From NCBI GenBank assembly GCA_016715885.1, contig JADJXL010000018.1, forward strand, positions 372,001 through 436,000: a DNA stretch of 64,000 nt, written 5' to 3'. The notes beneath the pieces were generated by a model. That model worked only from the letters and a program-made list of their open reading frames with translations, did no database searches and had not been told where the DNA came from. Below are positions 43,833 through 54,600 of the stretch, piece by piece; position 1 is the first letter of the stretch; each line of letters opens with the position of its first letter. This stretch comes from Polyangiaceae bacterium. Its GTDB lineage: Bacteria > Myxococcota_A > Polyangia > Polyangiales > Polyangiaceae. Position numbers and translations under genes: made by a program.

Positions 43833-45593
43833 TCAGTTCCCTGTCCGGGTGTAATCGGGGGTTTCGGGGAAGTAATGGGACGCGAAGTCTTGCCCCTCCT
43901 TCGGCCAGCGCAAACCCATCTGACGTAGGTGCTCGTTGGCGAATACTCCGTACGGGTCCATTTCCGATACCACGGCTTGGTAACGTGCGCGCTGCTCGCC
44001 GTCTCGGTCGAGCTCCGCGAACCGAGCGAACAACGAGGGGCGGTTCTTTCCCAAGTGCAGCCGGGCCGAGTGAAAACGCTCCAGAATGACCCGCACGGCA
44101 TCGTCGGATGGCTTGAAGTACGCCTCACGAGCTTCGTCGCGGTAGCCGAAAGGCACGAATGTCGGCAGCTCGATATGCGCCAGCGCTTCGCCCTTTTCTA
44201 CGCCCGGACGAACGCTGTTGCCTGCAATGAACGAGCTCTCGGTCGCGCGATCGAAGCGGACGATGATGCCCGTATAAGGCAGCGTGCGTTGATGTCGATC
44301 GAAAATATCATCGATGATCCGCACGATTTCCGGCATATCCCTGGCGCGCACCGAAACCTCGTAATCGATTTGTGAAAAATAAGGTACGGCATATGGAAAT
44401 CGAGGCAAATTGACGATGCGATGATTCCACCCGACGCCGCGATGGCCCACGTACGTCACTTTGCCGCCGGCATGGGTGGGCTCGATGCCGACGGAATGCT
44501 GGTAGCCGCCGAGGATTTGGCGTTCGAGCACGCCTTCGAACCACGGGGACACCGTGGTCCATTGAATGGCCGTCCGCACGAGCGAAAGCTCGACGTCGTG
44601 CACGGGAGGCGAAAATAGATAATTCGTGAGTCGCTCGTCGGTGACCGGATCGTCGGTCACGGCCCCGCAGGCGACATGAGCTCGATTGGATTTGAGCATC
44701 AAGTTGAGAAAAGCGTAATCGCAGTGGGCAAAAACGTCTGCGATACCTGCGTCGGTCTTGAATTCGTCGAGCTCGTGTTCTTGGAATTCGAGCTGCAATT
44801 TGCGGTCCGGAAACACCTCGATGCGCGCTCGAACGACGATCCCCAGCGCGCCGTCGTGTGCGGTGAGCGCGCGCCAGGTATCGGCTGGCGTGTCGAAACG
44901 ATTGTAGCGGACGATATCGCCTCGCTGGTCGACGAGCTCCACTTCGACCAATTGCTCGCTGATGGTGCTCGGCAGCTTGGTATCCGAGCCGTGCGATCCG
45001 GTGGCCATTGCGCCGACGACCGCAATGCCGCCCCAACCCGTGGCATAAGGGCCGAACGAACGTTGCCGGGCGTGCAAGTGTTCGCCGAGTTGCGCGAACG
45101 TCACGCCCGGTTCGATGACGACGGTATCGAGCCCTCGCCAGCGTTCCAGCTCGCTCAGGCTCGAAAGCCGTTCGAGGATCACCACGCCGCCGTCGGAGCA
45201 GAAACCGAGTCCCGTCGAATGGCCCTGACCGCGGGCTTTCACGCGTTTGCCATTCCGAACGAGCGTCCGCACGGCGCCCTGTACGCTCGCGACGTCACCC
45301 GCGACGTGAATCTCGGCATGCTGAGGGCAGCGCGTGATATCGGAATAGAATCCCGATACTCGTGGACGCGATTCGGCGCAATCTCGGCGGCACGTGTCGG
45401 GGCTTTCGCCGAACGTGACATCGCACGTGGTATCGCCGCACGTGAACGTCAATAGCGTGAGCCCGTCTTCGCCGAAGCCCGGACCGCTTTCGCACAGGCG
45501 GTAGCCGATGAAGAGCGAGGCGCCCATGAGAACGCCGAGCACTACTTTCGCGGCCAAACGAAGCCGCGCCTTGCGGCGAGAAGGGCTACTCAC
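43833..45593 (-). CDS. FAD-dependent lactone/aldonolactone oxidase-like protein
   Basis: 586 residues from the GTG at 45593; the frame extends far upstream across rnk, which cannot be real. A hydrophobic segment near the N-terminus (VVLGVLMGASLFIGY) makes it membrane-anchored. Cysteine-rich residues ~35-65 follow. The FAD_binding_4 domain (about 85-260) has KARGQGHSTGLGF with a His that may carry FAD covalently, and GPYATGWGGIAVVGAMATGSHGSD (in parts). The C-terminal half contains D-arabinono-1,4-lactone oxidase-type sequence (YTGIIVRFDRA, HLGKNRP). Relatives oxidise aldonolactones or sugar alcohols with oxygen. The substrate is unknown. Confidence 0.82.
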   Translation of the reverse strand: MSSPSRRKARLRLAAKVVLGVLMGASLFIGYRLCESGPGFGEDGLTLLTFTCGDTTCDVTFGESPDTCRRDCAESRPRVSGFYSDITRCPQHAEIHVAGDVASVQGAVRTLVRNGKRVKARGQGHSTGLGFCSDGGVVILERLSSLSELERWRGLDTVVIEPGVTFAQLGEHLHARQRSFGPYATGWGGIAVVGAMATGSHGSDTKLPSTISEQLVEVELVDQRGDIVRYNRFDTPADTWRALTAHDGALGIVVRARIEVFPDRKLQLEFQEHELDEFKTDAGIADVFAHCDYAFLNLMLKSNRAHVACGAVTDDPVTDERLTNYLFSPPVHDVELSLVRTAIQWTTVSPWFEGVLERQILGGYQHSVGIEPTHAGGKVTYVGHRGVGWNHRIVNLPRFPYAVPYFSQIDYEVSVRARDMPEIVRIIDDIFDRHQRTLPYTGIIVRFDRATESSFIAGNSVRPGVEKGEALAHIELPTFVPFGYRDEAREAYFKPSDDAVRVILERFHSARLHLGKNRPSLFARFAELDRDGEQRARYQAVVSEMDPYGVFANEHLRQMGLRWPKEGQDFASHYFPETPDYTRTGN

Positions 45594-45637
45594 GACCGTA
45601 TCAGTGCCCCGAAGAGCGGCGTGCGAGCGGGCACGCT

Positions 45638-46051
45638 TTACAAATGGAAGTCGCCCGCGGCTTCGGGCTGATAGACGAGGCGCACGATGCGGATTTGCGT
45701 GTTGCGTCCGTTTGGCAGTGGCCATTCGATGGTTTGACCGACGCGCAATCCGAGCAACGCGCTGCCGATGGGCGCGAGGACCGAGACGCGCTGGTTCGCG
45801 ATGTCCGCCTCGCGCGGATAGACCAAGGTGATTTCGCGCTGCGCGCCGCTCTGCAGGTCTTCGTAGACCACGCGCGAGTTCATTGTGACGACGTCGCTCG
45901 GGACCTCGGGCGCCTCGACGATGGTTGCGCGGCAAAGCTCCTGGTCGAGGTCGTCCGCGGCGACTTCCTGCGCCTCTGGCAGCGTGCAGAGCAGGGAGCG
46001 CAGGCGCGAGAAGTCCGGCTTGGTGACGATGAGCTGAGGCTGGTTTTGCAT
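45638..46051 (-). CDS. rnk: Rnk-type GreA/GreB-fold RNA polymerase regulator
   Basis: A 137-residue protein with GAGGAACC before the ATG. Clear match to the Rnk family: DVVTMNSRV, a following LVYPREADI, SVLAPIGSALLGLRVGQ and YQPEAAGDFHL at the end, all colinear with E. coli Rnk, and the same length (136). Rnk has a short coiled coil plus a GreA/GreB C-terminal domain and binds RNA polymerase without transcript cleavage. It is the first gene left of the accessory region. Confidence 0.92.
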   Translation of the reverse strand: MQNQPQLIVTKPDFSRLRSLLCTLPEAQEVAADDLDQELCRATIVEAPEVPSDVVTMNSRVVYEDLQSGAQREITLVYPREADIANQRVSVLAPIGSALLGLRVGQTIEWPLPNGRNTQIRIVRLVYQPEAAGDFHL

Positions 46052-46204
46052 GAGGTTCCTCGCTGGCTGCGTGTGGCTGCGTGTGATCGGGAGCGCGGTT
46101 CGGGCCCGAAACGCTGGGTGAAGAGCCCAGCATAGCCTCGCCCGAGCGGAGAAGCCACTCGCAAAGTGTCCAGGGTAGATTCCATGGGGGACCGGCGGAT
46201 TGGC

Positions 46205-46560
46205 TTACACGATGACGGTGTCGAGCGAGAAAGTACCACTTACGACCGCATCAATGCCCACGCACCTCTCGTTCGATCGTCTCGCCTTCGTCGCAAAGGA
46301 TGAGACTCGAGAACAGCAGCACTTTCTGTCGAGCTCGCGAGGAAAGGCATCGAGCGGGCGGAGGGCATCGCGCACGGAGGTTATCGATTCAGGTTCCTCT
46401 TCGTCGAGCATGGCGAGCACCTTTGTCGCGTAATCGACGATGGCGCGGCCCATCATCCGCACGTGGTCATTGAGGTTCACGTTGGTCGCATCGTCGCGGC
46501 GCATGAGGGATTGGACCATGGCGCCGTAGGCAGCATGTTGTTGACGGATGTGGGCGTATT
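46205..46560 (-). pseudogene. truncated copy of the 55.6-56.4 kb gene
   Basis: A 209-base block (46348-46556) is nearly identical, without gaps, to 55731-55939 on the same strand. Its product (MVQSLMRRDDATNVNLNDHV, then VDYATKVLAMLDEEEPES) equals the C-terminal part of the intact paralogue. N-terminal two thirds are missing and the C-terminus is replaced by unrelated sequence, so an open frame of 104 residues remains that is unlikely to be functional. Confidence 0.8.
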
Positions 46561-46676
46561 CATGGCCCCCGCCCGACTCGATATGCCGGACTCAACAGAC
46601 CGGATGGCTCAGCTTCTGAATAAATGGGCGACACGAAGTGGGTAGGCTTGGATCAAAAGCGAACCAACGCGGTTAT

Positions 46677-47150
46677 TCATTGACGCTCGACTGGCCCATC
46701 GAGAAGCTTCATACGCTCTGCAATCGCGGCGAGGCGATTTTTTCGTTGATTCTTTGTCTCGGTCTCGGCGCGCTCGAGTCCTTCTATGCCCGCGTGTCCA
46801 CAAGCCCCGGGGCGAGCATCCTCTGGCGGGCCGAGCGGATCGTATACGATGGGCATTGGGCATCCTGTGCGGTTTGCGACATCGAAAACGTCCCGCACCC
46901 CGAGGGTCAACACGAGAGTTGGCCCGGTCCGAAAGGACCGCGCCTGTTCAACCGTAGTATGAGCGTGGTCCCACACAGAGACGCGTATCGGTTTCCCGTG
47001 TTGCTTCGCGTGCTCCTTATCAGTCGTGGAAGGATTTAGGATAGCCCAATCTGGTCGCCACCGGTCGGCCATGAAGTCTGGTGGCGGTTTGGGCAATCTC
47101 AAAACGGTTGTATCATTCGGCAAGGGCGCGCCATCAAGTGGCTTGTTCAT
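46677..47150 (-). CDS. unknown protein, last gene of the nitrilase-ATPase operon
   Basis: A 157-residue protein whose ATG overlaps the stop of the previous gene (ATGA). It has no signal or membrane segment. Residues ~25-115 read ADRWRPDWAILNPSTTD, SVWDHAHTTVEQARSF and TGPTLVLTLGVRDVFDVA, suggesting an alpha/beta fold. The C-terminus is a charged helix (ERAETETKNQRKNRLAAIAERM). No family recognised. The overlaps make it part of the four-gene system. Confidence 0.65.
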   Translation of the reverse strand: MNKPLDGAPLPNDTTVLRLPKPPPDFMADRWRPDWAILNPSTTDKEHAKQHGKPIRVSVWDHAHTTVEQARSFRTGPTLVLTLGVRDVFDVANRTGCPMPIVYDPLGPPEDARPGACGHAGIEGLERAETETKNQRKNRLAAIAERMKLLDGPVERQ

Positions 47151-47599
47151 CGTTGTTGCTCGAAGGGGAGGAGATACTGCATTGCTTCTTCGCTCAGACC
47201 AGTCTCGAGATCATCTTCCGTGCCAAGCGTCTTTCCGTCTTTGACATTTCGGTAAAACCACTCCAGATGACCATCAGGGTCGATATCAATGGTGAAGGAC
47301 AGGCCTGGGAGATCGGCGTACGTCCAGCTCAAGTGAAGCCAGGCATCGTCAGTGCGCCCGACAGAAGGATGTCGCAGCGCTGGAAATCGCTGCCGTGCGC
47401 GCTGCCATATCGAACATAGCGCCTCGCGCTGGCGCCCCGAGATTTCACGGCGTTCAATCCGCGCATCGAGGGAATCGATGTACGCATGCCATCGCTCGGA
47501 CTCCGGCGTGTTGCTCGGACGCGGCGACGGACGCCGAGGCAATATCTTCGGACGAGGCAGACACCCTCGAGTCTCTCGCTGCTGAATCGCTGTGTTCAT
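47147..47599 (-). CDS. unknown protein in the nitrilase-ATPase operon
   Basis: A 150-residue protein with a near-perfect ribosome site (AAGGAGGAACG) before an ATG that overlaps the ATPase stop; its own stop overlaps the next start. The first ~35 residues are basic and Pro-rich. The rest has RIERREISGRQREALCSIW, a predicted helix, and WLHLSWTYADLPGLSFTIDI, a beta segment, then GHLEWFYRNV. No enzymatic motif. The strong ribosome site suggests it is needed in larger amounts than its neighbours. Confidence 0.68.
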   Translation of the reverse strand: MNTAIQQRETRGCLPRPKILPRRPSPRPSNTPESERWHAYIDSLDARIERREISGRQREALCSIWQRARQRFPALRHPSVGRTDDAWLHLSWTYADLPGLSFTIDIDPDGHLEWFYRNVKDGKTLGTEDDLETGLSEEAMQYLLPFEQQR

Positions 47600-48600
47600 C
47601 GTTCCTCCTTCAGGAGAATGTTTTCAAGACGTGCCGCCTCCTTCGACGTCATTACGAGATCTCGTCGGCGGAAAATCTCTCCGAGCGTGCTTCCTTCGTC
47701 CACGGCTTCGAGTTTCTCTTCTAGCCCAAGGTCACGCAATGCAGGATCCAGCTCGCGCTGCCGAAGCGCGCGCTGAATGTCGGAAAGCGCGGTGAAGTTC
47801 GTTCGATTGACAATCGGTCGGAGATGAAGCGCGGGATAATACATCGCTGCCGAAGCGACATCCTCGAGCGTGGGCAACAAGGCGTTCCAGTCGGGCGTCG
47901 TGAGCAGAAAGATCTGCACCGACGCCAAGATGCCTGGCACGGTGAGATCCGGGAAATCCTCGGTCAATGCTTCCCCTGCAGCAAGCATATCGAGATATCC
48001 GATGATTTGGTGGGTAAAACCAACCATACCGGGTGGCATATCGAGTACGACATCGGTGATGTCCTTTCGCAGAGAAAGCAGCGCTTCGAGTACCCACGCG
48101 GCGCGCCGAACCCATTTGAAGTGCTCATTGCCGTGCAGCAACATCGAGCTATCCTCGACGTCTTTTCGCAATGGCGACGAGGGCAGATACAGCACCCCGT
48201 CCGGACGCTCGTGCGACCATAACATCGCGTCCACGCGACAATCACGATGGGGCACCCTCACTTGATAGAGCAGCGCGTCGTTGAGATACGGAGGCGCAGG
48301 TGGCTCTTCGAGCATCCACAGCTTCCGGGCATGACGTTTGTTGACGGTTTCCGCGTGCGAGAGGAACGCACCCGTCGGCGGCGCGTCGAGATCCATGCTA
48401 CCATCGACACACTCCGTCATCTTCGGCGCGCACAGGGCGAGACCGTCGGCGAGGGAGCTGCCCGTCAGGTCGACATCGATCAGAACCGGCACACGCCCTC
48501 GTGCAGCGAGGAGCTTGGCCATCGCGACAGCCAGCGTTGACTTGCCGACACCGCCCTTGACGGAACAGAACACATGAAAATGGACTCGCCTGTCATTCAT
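47596..48600 (-). CDS. MinD/ParA-type ATPase of the nitrilase operon
   Basis: 334 residues from the ATG at 48600, which overlaps the stop of the giant gene. The deviant Walker A is FCSVKGGVGKST (K15, K20), with a switch I region IDVDLTGSSLADG and a Walker B-type VVLDMPPGM. These mark a SIMIBI-class P-loop ATPase that dimerises on ATP. Compared with ParA or MinD it has an extended middle (about 60-150) and no amphipathic C-terminal membrane helix that I can see. In this setting it may act as a regulatory or nucleotide-sensing partner of the giant protein rather than in DNA segregation. That is inference. Confidence 0.8.
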   Translation of the reverse strand: MNDRRVHFHVFCSVKGGVGKSTLAVAMAKLLAARGRVPVLIDVDLTGSSLADGLALCAPKMTECVDGSMDLDAPPTGAFLSHAETVNKRHARKLWMLEEPPAPPYLNDALLYQVRVPHRDCRVDAMLWSHERPDGVLYLPSSPLRKDVEDSSMLLHGNEHFKWVRRAAWVLEALLSLRKDITDVVLDMPPGMVGFTHQIIGYLDMLAAGEALTEDFPDLTVPGILASVQIFLLTTPDWNALLPTLEDVASAAMYYPALHLRPIVNRTNFTALSDIQRALRQRELDPALRDLGLEEKLEAVDEGSTLGEIFRRRDLVMTSKEAARLENILLKEER

Positions 48601-51600
48601 GGATTTTCTCTCTTCAGGCCAAGATGCCCGAGGAGCGCATCGAGGTTTGGATCTTTCATGAAAGGCTCCTTTGCCGCAACTGCAACGAGGGCGTTGCGTC
48701 CGAGCGTGCGCACGGCGACCGGACCATGCATGATGACGCGCGCAAGCGCCACGGGCACGAGCCATTGATGCTCTGGTCGACGCTCTTCGATGGACGCGAG
48801 GAGGCGCTCGGATTCGATCATGAGCCGATCCGGCGCGATTACGGCAATTCCCGCCAAGAATCGACCAAAAAGAATGGGCGCAAATTTCGCATCGATATGG
48901 ACAAGGAGGCTCGCGCGCGCTTCGGCCTCCAGGTGAGGAGCGTTCGGGCCGAACAAGCCGGTGAGCGCGAAGGCCTTGCAAAGGCGGCCATGCGCCGTGT
49001 CGTCCATTCTTCGCACGCTCGCTTCGAGGGCCGCGCGCTCCTCCGCTTCCAGTTTGTCCGAGATGTCCGAAACCGCCATGACGAGCATTCGGGTGAGGAT
49101 CGTGGGCCCGTGCGGCATATCGTCGGTGGGAAACGAGGAGGCCAGCGACTTCAGGAAACGAAGTCGTGTGCGTGCAGGGACCTTTTCCAGCGCGCGCATG
49201 TCCGCGCGAAGTAATGCCATGAGCGCGAGGTCAGGGATCTCTGGCGATGCAAACCAATCGAGAACAGAGGATAACTCGACCCCGCGGGGGTCGCGCTGAA
49301 CCAGCTCCAACAGTCGCTCTTCGATCGCCGCGGACGAGACGCGCGGCGGCACTTCTTTGGCCTGTCCGCGTATGAGCTCCTCGCCGAGCGCGAGCGTGTA
49401 GAGCACGGTCGCGAGGCGGTGATCGAAGAGTTCTCGATCGAAATGAAGCGGATCCAGGATATCGATCGCATCCAAGGACGCCTTCGGCGCGTCGGCGGCC
49501 AGTCGGCGCAATGCGGCCTGGTGTTCATCAGGGGCAATGCGTTCGAGCTCTGCGACGAGCCATTGGTACAGCCGGTAGGTGAGCCACAGAAGATCGCGCT
49601 TCGGTAGCCGTGTCGAGCGCTGTGCGATTGTCAGGACGACCCTGCTGCACTGCCGCAGAAGTGCGCCTTCGACCTCGGCAAATGTGAGGCGTGGGATTTC
49701 TGCGAAATGCTTCTTCGTCTTTTCCTCAACGACGCTCTCCAAAAGTTTCGCCGCAAGGTTCGGAGTTTCTTCTCGCAGGTCGATCTCACCTTCGCGAAGG
49801 CGGACCCGGGGCGTTTGCAGCGCTTCAAATTGAAGAAAACAAAGATCGCCCGCTAGCTGTGCGATGGGATGCTCTTCCGGGCGCGCGAGACGATCCATTG
49901 CGCCTTGCACATCTTCCACGATGATTGTCTTGTTCTCCATGCCGTAACCCAGCCTTGTGCCGAGGGTCATGGCCACGGTATTGCCCGGAACCGCCGCTGC
50001 CTGGAGAAACAGCTCCCGCGCATAGGGAAGTTCACGCCAGTCCCCCCCTTCGAGGACACGCGCAGCGAGGGCCTCTGCAACCGATCTTGCTGCGAACATA
50101 CCCTGCTCCGGCTCGGACAGCATCGCCCGGAGCTCCTGGATATCCAACAGGCGACCCGCCCTGCCAAACGGGTGAGGATCGGTGAATTGCAAAAAGAACG
50201 AAGGATCGTCGCGGATGAGGCGCCAGGGCGCTTTGACCGTGAACCGGGCGTATTCATGCTGCAACTTCCGGTCCTGCGGGTGGTCGGCAATATCGCGAAG
50301 GAACCTATGCGCCCGGCCATCGTGAATTCCCTGATGCAGCGACCAAACCATTGCAATCTCGCGCCGTGCGTGCTCCGACGTTGCATCGCGGAGAAGGATC
50401 GCCTCCACCGGGACGAACACACCCAGCGTGTCACGGCCATCGTCGATGGGAACCTTGTAAAACCATGTCCGCTCGTTGCCTCCGATCTCTTTCGATTGGC
50501 CGAGGATCGATGCGCCATACGCGAGCACCTCGTCGATGGTGATGGGTTTGCCAACGTTGATGGTTAGGTCCCCAAGGACGGGTTCGCTCCATTGGCTCGA
50601 CAAAATGGCTGCCGCCTCGATCTCCGGGTCCTCGAGCGAGATACCGCCACCACGTATGCCAAGAGCGAGGGTCGGCGTGAGGGCCGCGATCTCCCAGCGC
50701 TTCGGCCCATCCTCGGTACATAGCTCGTCGAGCAGCAAGAGAGCATCGACGACGGCGCGCCCCATAGCGGCTCGTCTCGTGGGATTTCCCGCAGCCCATT
50801 CGCCGTACAGGAACGCATAGAACGCGTGGCCCCGTGTCGTCTCATCGAGGACGAGGCTCCCTGCATCGGTCTCTTTCATCAACGCCGCGGGGTTCTCTAC
50901 GGCTTTCCCCACCGCGTACATGAGGACTTGATCAAGAAAGCTCGGCGCAACCTTGTTGTCGATCGCCTCGACGCGGTTGAGCACGAACAGCGCGAGCGCC
51001 TTCGCGTCGGCTTCCTCAAAGAGATGCTCTGGCAGTCGTTCCTTTTTATCGGTCACAGGCGCTTTGCCGGCCGTGAGCGCCTCCTCACGACGATTGAATG
51101 CGTCCCAGATGGTTGCCCCGTACGCATTGGCCACCTGAAGGCGCGCGAAGGCCGACGGCGCGCGCCCCCCATGGAGGGTCGATTCCACTCCTTCGAGGAT
51201 CGCATGGATCTCGGAACGATCGAGCCCTCCAGGCTGCTGCGCGATGTTCACAAGCTCCTCCGCGTGAAGAGCGTCGGCAAAACCAATCCTGGCGAGCTCC
51301 AACAATTTTTCGTCGAGGCGAGGTGGCTTCATCAACAAGCGAACGAGATCGGGCAGATGTAGGTCGCGCTCAGCGAGCTCTCGGTTCCATTGTGACAAAT
51401 CAAGGAATTGCCTATTGGAATGCCACTCGAACATCTGCACGATGTCGCGATGGGCGATGTAATCACTGCCGCACGCATCCGCCGAGACGCGCAACCACGA
51501 GGGGTCTTGCTCCATGACCGTGCGGGTCGCCAGCAAGTCTTCCAATGGTTCGATTCCGAGTTTTCTCGCAGCTTCCGTCAGCTCTCCGCGAAGAGGAGGC

Positions 51601-54600
51601 AAGGACTGGGAAGGCTGGGGTTTCTCGATACGCTCCAGCCATCGATCCCGTATTCCGCGCGCTACGAAGGCGCGGACCTTGTCGGCCAGATCCGCCGCTC
51701 GCGGCTCCATGGATGCCCGCACCTTCTGGTTCGTTGCGTCTTCGAGGATGCGTCGGTGCACGTCCGAGAAGAGCGCGATGCGCCCAGATGCGCCGAGCCG
51801 GTCCCGCAGGAGCTCCAGCAATTTCAGGTGCTCGAGCAGGAGCAGCTCGAGATCGGATACGAGAATGGTTTTCCCCTCAATTGATTGGATCGCCCGTAAA
51901 GCCGCGTTGCTGGGCCTTGCTGGGGCTGCGATGCGTGGGCCGCCTCGAGTGTCGTTTTGCAGCCATTGTACGACGAGTCGCGCAGCGCCTGGGGATGCAA
52001 GGCCAATCAGCGCGTTGAAAGGAATGCCGCCTGCGCGGTAGAAGGAAATCGCGGCTTCTTCGGTTTGCCTTGCTTGCTCCAGCCGGGCCACGGTTTCGTC
52101 GAAGGGCACCAACTCGCCAAGCCCGGCCTGCACGAGCAACCCATAATCAATCGGCGCAGAATCGCTCAATTCGCCGAGGAGCATCTGGAGCTGCAAACGG
52201 TGCATCTCGGCCTGCGCGTCGCCCGGGAAACGCTCGCGCAAGAGTGTTACCGCACGCTCGATATGCTCGCGGGCCGACTCATCGACGTCATCGCCTTTCA
52301 TGCGCACGAGCGTCGCTGCCGTGAAGATTGCGTCCGCGCCAAGCACGCGCGGCGCTTGCTTCAAAACATCACATGCGACAGCGGCTGCCTCTTCACGTTT
52401 GTCGACCTTGAAAAGTGCCTGGGCATATCGAACGCGCGCCGTTCCATCGTCCGGTTTTTCGCCGAGATACCGCTCCCAAAGCCGCGGCGCTTCATGCAGC
52501 ACGGCGCCATCCGCGCTCTGCGCCAACAGCAACAGGACGCGCGACGAGCGCGTTTCTCGCAGGGGCTGAAGCAACTCCCACGCGCGCTGAGCCTTCTTCT
52601 GCTCGAGCAGGCATCGCGCGAGCAAGAGCCGCTGCCCTATCCCCGGAAGCAGTCGGAACGCCTCCCCCGCATGCGGCAGCGCTTCCTCGGCTCGCCCTGC
52701 GTTGTGCAAAAGAGCTGCAACCTGGTATGCAATGGGCGCGCGTCCCGGAAATTCACGCGCGAGCAACAGAGCTTCCTCGAGCGCCCTCGTCGTCGCGCCC
52801 GCAATCGCCATCAGCTCGATCCGCATGTACCGTGTTCGCCAGGGATGATCCTCGGAAGGCAAGGTCGCTAGTGCCTCTTCGAGTTTTCCCTTTCCCGCCA
52901 AATCGGCCGCGTAAACGCGGGCCTGTACACTCGGTTCTGCGTGCGCTGGTGGGAGGGGATTACCGCTCGCCAGGATCGCATCGATATCGAAAACAAGACC
53001 CAAGTACGAAGCACGCCACGGCCCAACACGCTCTCGCATCCCCTCGGGCAGGCGCTCGAAGTCGATCCGTGAAAGCGCTGATTCGATCGCGCGCACGCAC
53101 GCCTCGCGCGCCTCCACGCGGATGAACGCCGCATTCGGTGGATCCTCGAACATGCTCCATCGGAGTGCCGCGCTGAGCACCGAAAATGCGCTCGCCGTCA
53201 CGAGCTGATCGGCTTCTGAGCCTTCGATGACGCAGATCGCGTACTCCGCGGCCCCCGCGAAATCGTCGCGCTCGAGCAACAGTTCTGATGCAACGCGCTG
53301 CACGTGAAGGCTCGATGAAAGCTCGTCCGGTAGCTTGCCCGCAAGAATCGCGAGGATCTGCTGCGTGTCACGCAAGCGCGCGCGGTCTTCGTCCGAAAGC
53401 GCTTCCTCCTCGCTGGGCAGCACGGACCTTGCCCGGTCGAGGTTGCCCACGGCCGCGAGCGCTTCGGAAAACGTGCAGCGACCTCTTGGCGAGAGCAACG
53501 CCGGGTCGATGAGGTCGAGGAGCGCCTTGCCCTCGTCGTTTGCTTGCCGATTCAACACGCAAACGGCGAGGTTGAGTTGGTTTGTCGCTGCTCTCGTGGC
53601 TGCTTCGATGTTTTTCGGATCGGCGTTCGTGATCCTTGTCGCCGTCTCCAGCGCCTCACGAAAAAAGCGTTCGGCCTTTGCATATTCACCAGCGCGCAAT
53701 GCAGCCTTGGCCTGCTCGGCGTGCTTGTCGAGTGTGCTCTCTGCGATCGTTTCGTAGACGCGGATCACGGCTTCGCGCGTGCGCGGATCACGCGCTCGCG
53801 GGGCGTCTGCACGGACCGCCTTCTCGATCGCGTCGACCTCATCCCGCCCTGCTTTCGAGAGCATCGTGTCATCTCGCGGTACGGCCTTTCGTAGCCTTGC
53901 GGCGACTTCAGCGAATGCGTGCAAGCCCTCGCCATCACGCTCGCTCCACACGCGCGCGACATCAGCGGCGCCGCGCGCCAGCGCGCCCTGCAACACGCTC
54001 CACGGAAGCACGTGCGGCGGGAGCACGACTTCGCGCGTGAGCTGCTTGATCCATTCCACGTCGGTCGCGGACTCGATTTCGGCGCGCAGGAGCGCGAGTC
54101 GTCGCTTGCGCATGCCGGCTTTCCCTGCACTCCGCAGGAGCGCGTCGGCTTCACGTACATATACGGCAATCTCCTGAATCGCCTCGAAATCGTCATCAGC
54201 GACCCCAGCGAGGCACGTACCGATCGTGTCGCGCCAATTCGCGTACCGTGCATCATCGGAGATGCTCCGGTATAAGAGACTCGCCGCGGCCACAGGGCGG
54301 AGCAGGGGGGGATGGGGGTTCGTCGTGGCATGACCAAGCGGGCCATGAGCAAGCCGGATATCGGCAATGATAACGCCTTCATCGCCCGCGTCGAACATAC
54401 CAATGTATTCGGGGAAATGACGCTCTCGCCGCTCTCGCTCGTCGCTGATATGGACGGTTGTCCCACCCTGCGAGGCGATATTGCAATACAACACGGGGCG
54501 CTGATGGAGATTGGCGGCATTTCGAAAGCGTGCCTGAAAATCCCCCAGGCTATAAAATGGTGTCAAGCTTGGCACGGCAACGAAAGCACAATCTTTGATG

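Noticed and set aside
45594..46133. 180-residue N-terminal extension of the FAD oxidase
   Set aside because: It runs in a different frame through the whole rnk gene and is Arg/Ala/His-rich; the GTG at 45593 gives a normal membrane-anchored start.
47596..48981. Longer (461-residue) version of the MinD-like ATPase
   Set aside because: The extra N-terminus is Arg-rich and lies over the end of the giant gene in another frame; the ATGA-overlapping ATG at 48600 gives the normal start just before the P-loop.
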